Positions 17,031 to 27,495 of a stretch of DNA of 64,000 nucleotides are shown in pieces. The notes under the pieces were generated by a model. It did no database searches, was not told the DNA's origin, and saw nothing but the letters and a program-made list of their open reading frames with translations. Source of the stretch: Arsenicibacter sp965247375. GTDB taxonomy: Bacteria; Bacteroidota; Bacteroidia; Cytophagales; Spirosomataceae. The stretch spans positions 23,768 through 87,767 of the forward strand of contig CBDFHU010000017.1 in NCBI GenBank assembly GCA_965247375.1, read 5' to 3'. The translations under genes and the position numbers were made by a program. Every line of letters begins with the position of its first letter. The first letter of the stretch is position 1.

Positions 17031-20000
17031 ATGCCATTTACCCCGCCGTTTATTTATCCTGTAACGCGCACCCGCTTGTGTCTTCTTCAACTGGTCATGC
17101 TGTTGTGTACCCTGTCGTCTCTTGCACAACAGCCTTATTTAACGGACACATTACCCTGTAGTACCAACATGTTAACAAGAGAGGAACAGGCTGTTTTAGA
17201 AAAACAACTGGATATTGCCTACCGGTTTAAAAAGGCCTCGGGAGGTGCTGCGGATGCCATTACTTACATTCCGATCCGGCCGCATATTGTCAGAAAGAGC
17301 GACGGAACAGGTTTGTTTACCGTTGGCCGGTTGAATCAGGTACTGGCGCTGGCCCAAAAATATTTTATAAACCGCTATGGAGGCGGGTTTCAGTTTTATT
17401 TCTGCGGAACATCGCCGGACTATATCGATGAAGACTTGTTTTACAAGGCCTTTCCGGATCAGGAGTACCCTTGTGCACCGAGGGATGCGATAAATGCGCT
17501 CAATATGTACTTTTTGAATGAGTTTGAACTGCCGTTTCAAAGATCTTATTCTTATTTCCCGCAGAATACGCTGAAATCTACGCGTTCCTTTATTCAGGCC
17601 AATAATTTTTCTGATGATAAGGGTCTCGGAGAATTGATTATCCCTCATGAATTAGGTCATACGTTTAATTTATATCATACGTTTCAGGGTAGTCTGGGAG
17701 CGAATCCGGAGTTGGTAACAAGGGGTAGCGACGCAAATTGTTCAACAGCCGGTGACCTGCTGTGTGATACACCGGCCGACCCTTACGGAAAGCAGAATAC
17801 AAATGTGATTCGTGTAGACGGATGTCCGGTTTATGTAGGAACTGCTACTGATCCTCAGGGGCTAACCTATACGCCTTCCCTGAATAATCTGATGGGATAT
17901 TACATAAGCTGTAAGCAATATGAATTCACAGACGGGCAATATGACCGCATGCAGGCAGGACTGGCTTTGAGGCAAACACACACCTACTATTCACTGAATT
18001 GTCCGCCAACAACGGTACATGCACCGACAAACCTGCGGGCAGAAACAGGCATCGGAATCCGGCTGACATGGACCGATAACGGCAATAATGAAACAGGTTA
18101 CTTTATTGAGCGCTCCGCCAGCCGTAACGGGCGGTTTATTCCCGTAGGCGGGGTCGGGCCGGATCATATCAGTTTCACCGATACCGACGTTAAATCCGAC
18201 TCAACGTATTTCTACAGGATTCGCCCTTCGAACAGCACACTCGGCTCATTGAGTGCCACGGTACAGGTAAAAGCTGCCGGTATTCCGGCTTGCATTCCTT
18301 TACATCGGTTGGGTTGTCAGCAGGGAGATGGCTTACAGGGCGTAAAGGTAAACGGGTATGTGCTCAGTAATAGATCAGGGTGTTCAATAACAGGGTATGA
18401 TGCGTTTGCCGGTAAAGGAGCGCAGGTTACGCCGGGGCAAACTCTGCGGCTGGATATATCATTGCTACAGTCAGTGGCTGAAGAACAGGTGACTATATGG
18501 CTGGATTCGGATCGGGACGGACTGTTTGAGGCCGAAGAGGTGATGCTTAAAACAGTGGCTAAGGGAGGTATAAAACAGGAGTTTGTCGTACCGGCAAACA
18601 TGGATTACGGACGGCTTGCCATGCGTGTACTGGTTACGCCGTCTGCCAGTAGTACAGCCGCATGCGATACCTATGCCTACGGAGAAACGGAAGATTATTG
18701 GCTGGAGGTTATTGAATCAGCCTGTAGTAGACCCGTTACTGTTACTGCCAGTGCGGGAGATAACCCGAACCGCATAACCATTAACTGGACCGCTGCCGGA
18801 CCTGACCATCAATATGAGTTTCGGTGGAAATCAGTAGAAGACTCCTCATGGATGGTGGTGACCGGATTAACCGGTTTATCCTACGTTACAGACTTACGGA
18901 CCGGCAACTATCAGTACCAGATAAAAACAGTTTGCCCGGCGGGAGCATCTGTATTTTCAGGCGGAGACATTACTGTCGGATGTTCGCCGCCCGCGCATCC
19001 GGAGGCGATGGCGGTTAGCAAAACATCTGCCCTGTTATTCTGGCAAGATACCGGACCTGGCGAAATACAATGGCGGGATGTGCAGGGGGCGTGGAGTAAG
19101 CCCATTGCCGTGTCATCCCCTCCGTTTACGTTGACAGGTTTGCAGGAGGGACGTCTTTACCAATGGCAGATTAAATCCGTATGTAACCCATCTTTTTTTG
19201 CAGAAAGCACATTTACAACCCAGGGGATATGTGTTCCGGCAGGCCGTGGATGTCCGTCCTCAACGGAGATTCGGTATATACTCGTTAATGACATGCTGTT
19301 AGATGCGTCCGGCTGTACAACGAATGGATATGTATCGTTTGCCGATAAAACCTTTCCTGTTGAAAAGGGGAAAGAATATATGCTTACTGTGGGCGTTAAT
19401 TACTATCCGGGTTTTGTCATCTGGCTGGACTGGAATCAAAACGGCGTTTTTGAGCCGGGGGAAATTATATATAATTACAGAGCAAATAGCTCCGGTGAAG
19501 TTCCGCTGAGACTCAGATTACCCATGAAAAATACGCTGAAATCCGGCCTTTTACGCATGAGAATCCGGCTGATGGAAGATTCCTTTTTTACTACTGATCC
19601 GTGTGCTGACAACCCGGGCGGAGAAACCAGAGATTATGCCATGCTGGTTGTGGATAAACCTGATATCATCATTAATTCGTATACCGCATCGGTATGTGCG
19701 GACAGCCATTCAACGTCTCATTCTGGTCTTCATCGGCCCCGGTATCCGGAAGCTCCTACAGGCTGCAACTGTCTGATCAGGATGGCGTGTTCGGAGAAAA
19801 CCCTGTACAAATCGGTACGGTGACATCTTTTTATTCACCTGCGCAAGGTGTAGGTGCTACCATTCCTGTTGATACAAAAGCCGGTACAGGCTACCGGATC
19901 AGAATCGTATCGACTAATCCGGTCGTTACCGGTACACCGGTCGGACCATTGGGGATTCAAGCGAACTGTGCGTGTATGGCGCCTGCTTCCCTGTCGGTGA

Positions 20001-20722
20001 CGTATTCCGGAACTGATGAAGCAACCTTAAGCTGGGCAAAAGTGGCGGGCGCCGCTTCGTATGCCGTACGCTGGCGTCCTGTCGGTGCAGAAGTCTGGCA
20101 ACAGGCAGCGTTAGTGACGGAGCAGAAATATACTACCCGCAATCTGGCATTTTCTACAGACTATGAATGGCAGGTAAAATCAACCTGTAGCAGTACAACG
20201 TCGTCAGAATGGAGTATACGGAACGTATTTCAAACCGGTAGTTGTAAAGCGGCCGCGTTTTTGTCGGGAACAAAGACTGCTAAAGCCGGTGAATGGATTC
20301 TGCTGCCGGTAAAACTGACGGGTAAGCCACCCTGGCAACTGACCATTATGGCAAACGGATACCCTCTGCAACAGTATACAAATCCGTTACTGAGTGAGAT
20401 AATGCTGTCTGTAAGCCCGGCGACATCTACTACCTACACCATCTCGGCGCTTACAAACGACTGCGGCGAAGGTACGGTCACAGGGTCTTTCATTGCGTAT
20501 GTTATCGACCCCTGTCAGCAAATGTATACCATTGCCTCAGGAGCGTGGAATGATCCGGCAATATGGTCCTGCAATCGGGTGCCTGCCTCTACCGATGCCG
20601 TCTGTATCCGGCATTGGGTCAATATACTGCCCGCAACTACTGCCGCTGCCAGGTTAATTAAATACGACATCGGGGGGCGGCTCATGGTCAGTTCACAAAC
20701 CTTGTTGCAGATAAACCGGTAA
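17031..20722 (+). pseudogene. Secreted M43-like metalloprotease with GEVED and Fn3 domains, one frameshift
   Basis: Signal peptide, then a zinc protease domain (about 60-330) with HELGHTFNLYH, which fits HExxHxxGxxH except for Asn at the Gly position, and a later NNLMGYY Met-turn with FTDGQYDRM, as in M43 pappalysin-like enzymes. Next come Fn3 modules and two GEVED domains (VTIWLDSDRDGLFEAEE and FVIWLDWNQNGVFEPGE). The frame breaks at 19700-19701, where SVCAD continues as GQPFNVSF in another frame; restoring one G (GG to GGG) gives VCAGQPFNV. The downstream part has more Ig/Fn3-like modules and a C-terminal module (SGAWNDPAIWSCNRVP) common in secreted Bacteroidota proteins. The protease domain alone would still be made without the repair. 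Confidence 0.8.
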
Positions 20723-20736
20723 TGGCCAGCAAAGTA

Positions 20737-21228
20737 TCACAACCCCAATAACCGTTTCAGGCGATCGTAGAAGCCGGTGTTCCGGAAGGTAAAGGTTTTG
20801 TGCAGAATGTAGTTGCTGACGAAACTCATGCCCATCCCGGAGATATGCCCCAACAGTTTATTGATGTGCACTTCCTTGACGGAATAGGGGATTGTATAGG
20901 TATCGACGGGGAGAAGCTCCGTCAGAATCATCCGCGCAAGGGCAGAGCCGTAAACGGTAATCAGACCCGAGATAATCGAAACGAAGGTGTATTTGACCAT
21001 TTCACGCCGCGTTTTGCTGGAGTTTTTGGCGTTGAAGGCAAATAGTTTGGTCAGAATGAACCCAATGAAAAAAGAAGAAATGTAGCCTACGGCGAGTGCC
21101 CGTTCGTAATCAAGCTGAAACCATTCCTGTAAAATACTGCCGATAATGAGCTGGAGTAAAGCACCGATGCCGGCAACAATAAAGTACGCGAGTATATCTT
21201 TTCGATTAAAAACTTCCTGTGATTTCAT
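20737..21228 (-). CDS. GtrA-like membrane protein
   Basis: 163 residues with four hydrophobic helices. The YFIVAGIGALLQLIIG start and the C-terminal NYILHKTFTFR match the GtrA family, thought to move lipid-linked sugars across the membrane for cell-surface glycosylation. No glycosyltransferase is adjacent. It converges with the metalloprotease gene, 14 bp apart. Confidence 0.8.
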   Translation of the reverse strand: MKSQEVFNRKDILAYFIVAGIGALLQLIIGSILQEWFQLDYERALAVGYISSFFIGFILTKLFAFNAKNSSKTRREMVKYTFVSIISGLITVYGSALARMILTELLPVDTYTIPYSVKEVHINKLLGHISGMGMSFVSNYILHKTFTFRNTGFYDRLKRLLGL

Positions 21229-21532
21229 TAAAAAGTAGGCATATAAGCCCGCAAGTTACAGGAAGTGCCGGAAAATGCAGGCGGTAAATTAGTAAATGTA
21301 CCGGTGCAGGTAGCTGTTATTGATTCCGGTCCGCAGACGCAGCAACTTCCGGACCTGACCGGGAATGAAATGAGCCCGTAACAGGCTTATATCCGCAAAA
21401 AAGGTATGAATTGAACGAATAATAACTTACATGATAGTTGGACTGCTGATAATCAGTAGCTTTACTGGCGGGCTGTATTGCCGGAAAAGCGATGAGCTTA
21501 CCTTTACGCACATATAAGAAACTGATGACAGT
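21229..21532. other. Intergenic region between divergent genes, nothing certain
   Basis: About 304 bp between a minus-strand and a plus-strand gene. It should hold both promoters, but I see no close match to TTTG-N19-TAnnTTTG and no convincing gene; a short minus-strand frame at 21317-21511 lacks protein-like features. Confidence 0.5.
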
Positions 21533-23383
21533 ATGAAAAACACGCTACAGTTTTTGAGACTTATTGCGATCCTGATTATGTTCGGGTCAGTAGCAAAGGG
21601 ACAAATCGGCTTGAATTCGCCTGCCGGTGTTAAGCCTGCGCAGCATGTGGAAATTTACAGTAACGGTAATTTTATAGTTCAGGGAAAATATAAGCCGGCA
21701 ACGACGAGTCCTGAAGCGAATACGTACCTTGTTAACTGCGGTAGTCCGGGTACTGATGTGACCGTACAGGCCGGTATACTGATGGATCCCTCGTCGTTTT
21801 CGGGGTATTCAACGGCAACCAACTACAACTGTGTACGCCGGATTGTGCTCAGTAATCCGCCCGGCGAGCAGGTGATCGGCATCGAACTTATGTTTCTGGC
21901 ATTTGATTTAGGCATACTGTCTGTTTCTGCTTCAAACGATTACCTGTCAATCAGTAATGATCAGATGCAGACTCAGTTTTTTAACGGCAACGCACTTCCG
22001 GACCGGCTTGTGGTTCCCGGCAATGCGTGTGAGGTATTTTTTCGGGGAACTGCCGATGGACTTGGCGGGCAGGGATTCAGGCTGCAATGGCGGGCATTGT
22101 ATGAACAAACGTCGGCAGACCAGGCGGCTTTTTCTATGGCAAGCACCAATCAGATTCAGTTCAATACGAAAACGGGAGCTTTATTAACCGGTTTGCCTTC
22201 TTCTTTACAGGGCGGGCCGTTAGGAAGCGGGTCGGTTTCACTGGGCAAACGAAATGATGCGCATGGTGAGGGGTCTGCTGCGATCGGTATTGACAATACT
22301 ACCGGAAGCGGAGGCACAGGTACAGGGCGTGGCACAGGAGCTATGGCGTTGGGGGCCGGCAATTTTGCGTCGGGAGATTATTCGGTTGCGGCCGGTGAAG
22401 ACAATTTTACTATTGGTAACAATACTGTCGCGCTGGGGTATCGGAACCGGCCGTCGGGCAATGATGGAATCACGATTGGTAATTCTAACGGCGCCGGCCC
22501 GAATGCAATGGCACTTGGCTACACGAATGCAGTGGGAGGAAGTTACGGCATTGGTATCGGGCGGAATAACAGTATCGGAGCCTTAAACGGGGTAGCTGTA
22601 GGAAGCTATAATTCCATTCCTTCCAGTACGACAAACGCCGTGGCTATCGGTCACTATAATACCGCCAACGCCTTTGCCAGTATGGCGTTCGGAACGTCAC
22701 TGGTGGTTTCCGGAAGCAATGCCGTGGCAATCGGAGTGCAGCATATTGCCAGTGGTAATTTTTCGACTGCACTGGGAACCCGTATGAACACCAATGGCAA
22801 ATCCGGAGCGTTTATGATCGGCGACAGTGACCCGTTGAGCCAGGGAACAACGCTGATCGGAGTGAATGACCAGTTTGTTGGCCGGTTTCTGGAGGGCTAT
22901 TACCTCATGACGTCAGGCAATACAAATCCCGGAACAGGATTCGGTGCCGTCCGGACGGGCGTACAGATCGGACGTGGACAGAACTCGTGGGCGGCGATTT
23001 CTGACTCGACTAAAAAAGAACGCCTGCGACCTGTTGATCATACTGACTTGTTGCGGAAAATAAATAACATGCCCCTCTCGACATGGAACTACAAAGGACA
23101 GCGCAACATTCGCCACTATGGTCCTATGGCACAGGATTTTTATGCCGCGTTTGGTCAGGACGAGTTGGGACAGGTTGGCTGTGATACCTTAATTTATAGC
23201 CACGATTTTGCAGGTGTCACCTTTGCCGGCGTTCAGGCGCTGATCCGTGAGAATGAACAGCTGAGAAAAGAAATGAAACAGGCTACCCAACAACTGGCTG
23301 ACTATGAAGCCAGATTGGTATTGATTGAGAAAGCGGTACTTCGTAAGCGGGAACGTATTACCTTCCGGAAAGTAACCAGATAA
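21533..23383 (+). CDS. YadA-head-like secreted protein with S74 chaperone domain
   Basis: 616 residues with a signal peptide (LRLIAILIMFGSVAKGQ). After an N-terminal domain (about 25-200) come repeats of AxGxxN/S-type (ALGAGNFASGDYSVAAGEDN, VAIGHYNTANAFASMAFG and others, about 225-445), like the trimeric left-handed beta-roll of YadA heads. The C-terminus (about 490-616) is an intramolecular chaperone of the S74 endosialidase type: SDSTKKERLRP, a central GPMAQDFYAAFG and a final coiled coil (ENEQLRKEMKQATQQL). In characterised members this domain trimerises the stalk and cuts itself off at a Ser-Asp bond, and an SD pair is present at the start. No phage genes are nearby, so this is likely a cell-surface fibre. 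Confidence 0.88.
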   Translation: MKNTLQFLRLIAILIMFGSVAKGQIGLNSPAGVKPAQHVEIYSNGNFIVQGKYKPATTSPEANTYLVNCGSPGTDVTVQAGILMDPSSFSGYSTATNYNCVRRIVLSNPPGEQVIGIELMFLAFDLGILSVSASNDYLSISNDQMQTQFFNGNALPDRLVVPGNACEVFFRGTADGLGGQGFRLQWRALYEQTSADQAAFSMASTNQIQFNTKTGALLTGLPSSLQGGPLGSGSVSLGKRNDAHGEGSAAIGIDNTTGSGGTGTGRGTGAMALGAGNFASGDYSVAAGEDNFTIGNNTVALGYRNRPSGNDGITIGNSNGAGPNAMALGYTNAVGGSYGIGIGRNNSIGALNGVAVGSYNSIPSSTTNAVAIGHYNTANAFASMAFGTSLVVSGSNAVAIGVQHIASGNFSTALGTRMNTNGKSGAFMIGDSDPLSQGTTLIGVNDQFVGRFLEGYYLMTSGNTNPGTGFGAVRTGVQIGRGQNSWAAISDSTKKERLRPVDHTDLLRKINNMPLSTWNYKGQRNIRHYGPMAQDFYAAFGQDELGQVGCDTLIYSHDFAGVTFAGVQALIRENEQLRKEMKQATQQLADYEARLVLIEKAVLRKRERITFRKVTR

Positions 23384-23385
23384 AA

Positions 23386-23421
23386 CCGGTTGCCCGTCGG
23401 TATCCGCCGATAGGCAACCGG
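23386..23421. terminator. Hairpin between convergent genes
   Basis: CCGGTTGCC at 23386-23394 pairs with GGCAACCGG at 23413-23421 three bases after the stop at 23383 and just before the end of the opposing gene. No long T tract follows, so it may act on both strands or only protect RNA ends. Confidence 0.55.
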
Positions 23422-23442
23422 CACAAACGCCGGCAGTTTAGT

Positions 23443-24738
23443 TTATACGAGTTCGGCTTTTTCAGGTGAAGCCGCCGGCTGAACAGGTGACAAACTTTCA
23501 GTCCGGTTAAAGACAAACCACGCCGTAACCAGGGTTGACAGGATAAACCAGGTTCCGACCACATACTGCATCCCCGGCAGCCACTGACTGATCTGAAACC
23601 AGTCGCCCGCCTGAATCAGCAGCCCCATACCGAAACCGTTCTTCAGGATTTCCCAGCCCAGTGCATACGGATTATGGTCCATCAGCTCGGTATAGGCATA
23701 CACCGTCAGGAAAATAAACCCGCCGTAGTAGAAAATGCCTGGTATTTTAATCTGGCCGAGATGCCCGAAAAAGTACATCAGAAACAGCAGCGTAACCCCC
23801 AGCTGAATCCATGCCCACGTTTTCAGTGCCCCTGAACTTTTGGGTTCGTATTTGACGTACCCGTACAGGTCGTCAATTTTTTCAACGGGATACCAGTCTA
23901 TGACGTCGGCCGGACGCCAGCCGGTCGGCATAAACCAGATGCGCAGTTTGTCGCGGAAATTATTCGTCCGCCACGCGTCCTGTGCCAGCAACCACAAATG
24001 CTGGAAGTTGATTTTGACCGGATTCCAGGTATTCGACGGGCGGGTAATGCCGTAGACCGGAGGCACGTCGGCTAATTCCTCTTGGTAGGTCCCGAACAGT
24101 TTATCCCACACAATGAAAATCTGGGAGTGGTTGCGGTCCAGATATTCCGGATTAATGGCGTGATGAACACGGTGATGCGAGGGCGTCACGAGGATTTTTT
24201 CCAGAAAACCCATGCGGTCGATATGCTGCGTGTGATACCAGAACTGGGCAAACAGGTGCAGCGGTGCGACGATACCGATTACTTCCTGCGGCACACCGAG
24301 CACGGCTGCCGGCAGGAGGAAAAACGTAAATAAGTTGACGAATGACGAAATACTCTGCCGGAGCGCACAGGCCAGGTTAAAGTCTTCCGAGCTGTGGTGG
24401 ATGGCATGTTTGTTCCAGAAAAAGTTGATCTGATGCGCAATGCGGTGTACCCAGTAGCCCTGAAAGTCAAGGACGATAAAGGCAATGAGGTAGGTCCAGA
24501 CGGTGGCTTTGATATCAAACAAGGCCAAGTGATTGAGCATCCAGCCATAGGTCAGCAGCGAAATGCTCAGTCCAAGCACATCTTTCGTGACGTTGGTAAT
24601 GCCCGAACTCATGCTTGAGATCATATCCATGGTGCGGTAGGTGTCCTTCCCGCGCCAGCGCCCGTACCACATTTCGGCCAGCACCGCTACCAGAAAAATG
24701 GGCATTGCAATCAATAGCACCCGTCCATATAGTTCCAT
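23443..24738 (-). CDS. Sterol desaturase/fatty acid hydroxylase-family membrane enzyme
   Basis: Membrane di-iron enzyme of 431 residues. The histidine clusters HRIAH, KHAIHHSSE and SHHRVHHAIN appear in the usual order within the first 230 residues, between hydrophobic helices. The C-terminal third adds several more membrane helices, as in alkylglycerol monooxygenase-like members, so an ether lipid or fatty acid is a more likely substrate than a sterol. It has its own promoter candidate overlapping the end of the upstream gene. Confidence 0.85.
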   Translation of the reverse strand: MELYGRVLLIAMPIFLVAVLAEMWYGRWRGKDTYRTMDMISSMSSGITNVTKDVLGLSISLLTYGWMLNHLALFDIKATVWTYLIAFIVLDFQGYWVHRIAHQINFFWNKHAIHHSSEDFNLACALRQSISSFVNLFTFFLLPAAVLGVPQEVIGIVAPLHLFAQFWYHTQHIDRMGFLEKILVTPSHHRVHHAINPEYLDRNHSQIFIVWDKLFGTYQEELADVPPVYGITRPSNTWNPVKINFQHLWLLAQDAWRTNNFRDKLRIWFMPTGWRPADVIDWYPVEKIDDLYGYVKYEPKSSGALKTWAWIQLGVTLLFLMYFFGHLGQIKIPGIFYYGGFIFLTVYAYTELMDHNPYALGWEILKNGFGMGLLIQAGDWFQISQWLPGMQYVVGTWFILSTLVTAWFVFNRTESLSPVQPAASPEKAELV

Positions 24739-24763
24739 TTTAGTCTGTTGGTATTATTTTAGA

Positions 24764-24794
24764 CAAAAATAGTGATTTTTCAGGGCTAGTTAAA
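24764..24794 (-). promoter_or_regulatory. Promoter candidate for the sterol desaturase-like gene
   Basis: On the minus strand, TTTA (24791-24794), a 19-bp spacer and TATTTTTG (24764-24771) match the Bacteroidota consensus. It lies 26 bp before the ATG at 24738 and its upstream box overlaps the 3' end of the preceding gene. Confidence 0.6.
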
Positions 24795-25697
24795 GTATTT
24801 GCGGATGGCTTTCGGGTAGTCGGGAATCGCCGTTTCGGGTTCGGCAATTTCCGGATGCCACATTTTTTCCCATTCAAAGCTGTAATACCCCTGATAACCG
24901 TCCTGACGGAGGGCCGTGACGGCTTCCTGTAACGGTGCATCGCCCTGACCCAGCAAAACATACTGGTGTGTATTCCCTGTAACGCGGGCATCTTTGACGT
25001 GTACATGCCGGATGTACTTCTTCAGCGCTCTATGTACGGCGGCCGGTGCTTCCTTACCTTCCACCCACATGTTGAAAATATCCCAGATTAGCCCTACGTT
25101 CGGGTGTTCGGCCCGGCCCATAATGCGGGTTAGGTAATTGGTCGTGACCAGCTCGCCATGCGATTCCAGCAATACCTGTACCTTGCTGCCTTTGGCATGA
25201 TTCCCCAATTCCAGCAGTCCCTGACTTATCAGGTCAAGGGTTTTTTCGCGGTCCTGATCCTTGGGCAAACTATCCGGAAACACCCGCACATACGGGCAGT
25301 CGAGCTGTTGCGCCATGTCGATAAACCGGCGGGCTTCGTCGAGATTTTTCTGCCTTTTGGCTGCATCGGCATGGTGCATCTGGGCCGATGAACCCAGATC
25401 GCAGATGGCCAGATTCCGGTCTTTGAACCGGCGTAATGTCGCCGATAAACTGGCCGGACTGCTGAATTCGGGCCGTTTGCTGAGGTCCAGCTCGCCTTCT
25501 ACACCACGGATTTCAACGGCATCATAGCCGCTGTCGGCAGCCGCTTTCAGGATGGTATCGAGCGACCATTTCGGGCAACCCAGCGTTGAGAATGCCAGTT
25601 TTGGCCTCGCCGCCATCGCACTGGCGGAAAAGGTGGGCAGAGCGGCGGCGGCGGCCAGCCCGAGCGATGTCCGTAAAAAATGTCGCCGTGAATGCAT
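24786..25697 (-). CDS. Exported sugar phosphate isomerase/epimerase-like TIM barrel
   Basis: 303 residues with a twin-arginine-like leader (MHSRRHFLRTSLGLAAAAAL). The rest is an AP-endonuclease-2/xylose isomerase-like TIM barrel, with GYDAVEIRG early, VLLESHG, LIWDIFNMW, RHVHVKD and a final FEWEKMWHPEI, which supply the metal-binding Glu, Asp and His residues. The gene starts 14 bp after the GMC oxidoreductase stop, so the two are likely co-transcribed and may act on the same sugar in the periplasm. Confidence 0.85.
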   Translation of the reverse strand: MHSRRHFLRTSLGLAAAAALPTFSASAMAARPKLAFSTLGCPKWSLDTILKAAADSGYDAVEIRGVEGELDLSKRPEFSSPASLSATLRRFKDRNLAICDLGSSAQMHHADAAKRQKNLDEARRFIDMAQQLDCPYVRVFPDSLPKDQDREKTLDLISQGLLELGNHAKGSKVQVLLESHGELVTTNYLTRIMGRAEHPNVGLIWDIFNMWVEGKEAPAAVHRALKKYIRHVHVKDARVTGNTHQYVLLGQGDAPLQEAVTALRQDGYQGYYSFEWEKMWHPEIAEPETAIPDYPKAIRKYFN

Positions 25698-25711
25698 GGG
25701 TTGTATTGGGT

Positions 25712-27439
25712 TTAGAGTTTACCGGATTTGAGTTGTTTTGCCGCATAATCGGCCGCACGGGCGGTCAGGGCCATATAGGTCAGCGACGGATTCTGCGTCG
25801 AGGTGGAGGTCATACAGGCGCCGTCGGTGACGAATACGTTCGGGCAGGCATGGAGCTGATTCCACCGGTTAAGCATGGAGGTTTTCGGGTTATGACCCAT
25901 CCGGACGCCGCCCATTTCGTGGTTTTCGTTGCCTGGCCGCCGTTGCGTATCCACCGTCCGGATGTTGGTAAAGCCGGCCTTCGTGTACATCTCCGTAAAC
26001 TGCTCAAAAAAATCTTTCAGTATTTTTTCGTCGTTGTCATCATAGGCAACGTGCACACGCAGTTGAGGTATGCCGAACGGGTCTTTCAGGGAGGCATCGG
26101 TGTAAACGCGGTTGGTGGCTTTCGGAATGGTTTCGGCCATCATATTCGAGCCGATGTTCCAGCCGTTCCACGAGCGTTTATGCAGATTATCCTTCAGGGT
26201 TTCGCCCCAGCCCGACAGATCCGGTCTGGCAGACCGGTCGGCGGAGAACGTGGACGCATAACCCCGCAGAAACCCGGCTGCCGGACCGCTCGTTTCCTGT
26301 TTGTGAAGATTCCGGAAACGCGGAATGTAGCAACTGTTGGGCCGTTGTCCGTCAGTGGCCGAGTCAAGCTGTCCGTCATAGCTGGCGTAAATCCGGCCGC
26401 GGTAGCTGTGAAACGCCACATATCGCCCCAGCACATCATGATCGTTACCCAGCCCGGCCGGAAACCGGTCAGAGGTTGAATTAAGCAGAATCAGACTGGT
26501 ATTGAGGGCCGACGCATTCAGGAAAATGATTTTTGCGTAATACTCCGTCATGGCATGCGTCTTTGCATCAATGACCCGTACGCCGACTGCTTTTTTCTTC
26601 TGTTCGTCATAGATCACCGAATGAACGACCGAATAGGGGCGCAGGGTCAGATTGCCGGTGCGTTCGGCCCAGGGCAGTGTCGAGGAGTTGGTGCTGTAAT
26701 AGCCACCGTAGGGGCAGCCTCGTTCGCAGAGGGTCCGGTGCTGGCATTGCCCGCGCCCCTGTTGCCCGTGAATGGCCGTCGGTTTGGTCAGGTGCGCCGC
26801 CCTGCCCATGATTACGAAGCGGTCGGGGTAGAATTTGCTCACCTGATTCCGGAAATATTTTTCGACACACGACATCTCGTGGGGCGGCAAAAACTCACCG
26901 TCCGGCAGATTCGGCAAGCCGTCTTTATTCCCTGTAATGCCGGCAAACCGCTCTACGTAGCTGTACCACGGCGCCAGATCGGCATACCGGATGGGCCAGT
27001 CAACGGCATAGCCGTCGCGGGCCGGGCCGTCAAAATCGAAGTCGCTCCAGCGCTGTGTCTGCCGTCCCCAGACCAGCGACCGGCCACCAACCTGGTAAAA
27101 ATGAATCCAGTCGAAGGGTGTTTCCTGAATGTATGGATGGGTACTGTCTTTCTGATAGAAATGAAGCGTGTCTTCGCGGAATGCATAGTGGCGGCTGGCA
27201 ATGGGATACTCTTTTTTGACAGCGACAGGCACTTCGGTCAGATGCGGAAACTCCCAGGGATTCTGCATGGCAGTCGGGTAGTCTGTTACATGCCTGACGT
27301 TCCGGCCACGGTCCAGCACCAGCGTTTTCAGTCCTTTTGCGGTTAACTCCTTGGCCGCCCAGCCACCACTGATGCCGGTGCCAACAACAATGGCGTCGAA
27401 GGTGCGGTCTTTAACACTATCCAGATTCAAATAAGCCAT
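25712..27439 (-). CDS. GMC-family oxidoreductase
   Basis: FAD-dependent sugar or alcohol dehydrogenase of about 575 residues. The start at 27439 (MAYLNLDSVKDR) is preferred to a longer frame from 27493, since the FAD motif VVGTGISGGWAAKEL then sits near the N-terminus. The middle has the cysteine-rich ERGCPYGG segment and the C-terminus has the GMC end block (SLTYMALTARAADYAAKQL) with a HEMGGVRMG motif. No small membrane-anchoring subunit is adjacent. Neighbours are an S41 peptidase upstream and a sugar isomerase-like protein downstream. Confidence 0.9.
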   Translation of the reverse strand: MAYLNLDSVKDRTFDAIVVGTGISGGWAAKELTAKGLKTLVLDRGRNVRHVTDYPTAMQNPWEFPHLTEVPVAVKKEYPIASRHYAFREDTLHFYQKDSTHPYIQETPFDWIHFYQVGGRSLVWGRQTQRWSDFDFDGPARDGYAVDWPIRYADLAPWYSYVERFAGITGNKDGLPNLPDGEFLPPHEMSCVEKYFRNQVSKFYPDRFVIMGRAAHLTKPTAIHGQQGRGQCQHRTLCERGCPYGGYYSTNSSTLPWAERTGNLTLRPYSVVHSVIYDEQKKKAVGVRVIDAKTHAMTEYYAKIIFLNASALNTSLILLNSTSDRFPAGLGNDHDVLGRYVAFHSYRGRIYASYDGQLDSATDGQRPNSCYIPRFRNLHKQETSGPAAGFLRGYASTFSADRSARPDLSGWGETLKDNLHKRSWNGWNIGSNMMAETIPKATNRVYTDASLKDPFGIPQLRVHVAYDDNDEKILKDFFEQFTEMYTKAGFTNIRTVDTQRRPGNENHEMGGVRMGHNPKTSMLNRWNQLHACPNVFVTDGACMTSTSTQNPSLTYMALTARAADYAAKQLKSGKL

Positions 27440-27495
27440 ATTCGGGTGATGATCGTCTTTGGTAAAAGCGGCCATCACCCGAAAAATAATCATGA

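Noticed and set aside
25586..26479. 297-codon plus-strand frame
   Set aside because: It lies opposite the intact GMC oxidoreductase and isomerase genes and its product, rich in Arg, Gly and Val, has no family features.
26555..27346. 263-codon plus-strand frame
   Set aside because: Antisense to the GMC oxidoreductase gene; an artefact of its codon use.
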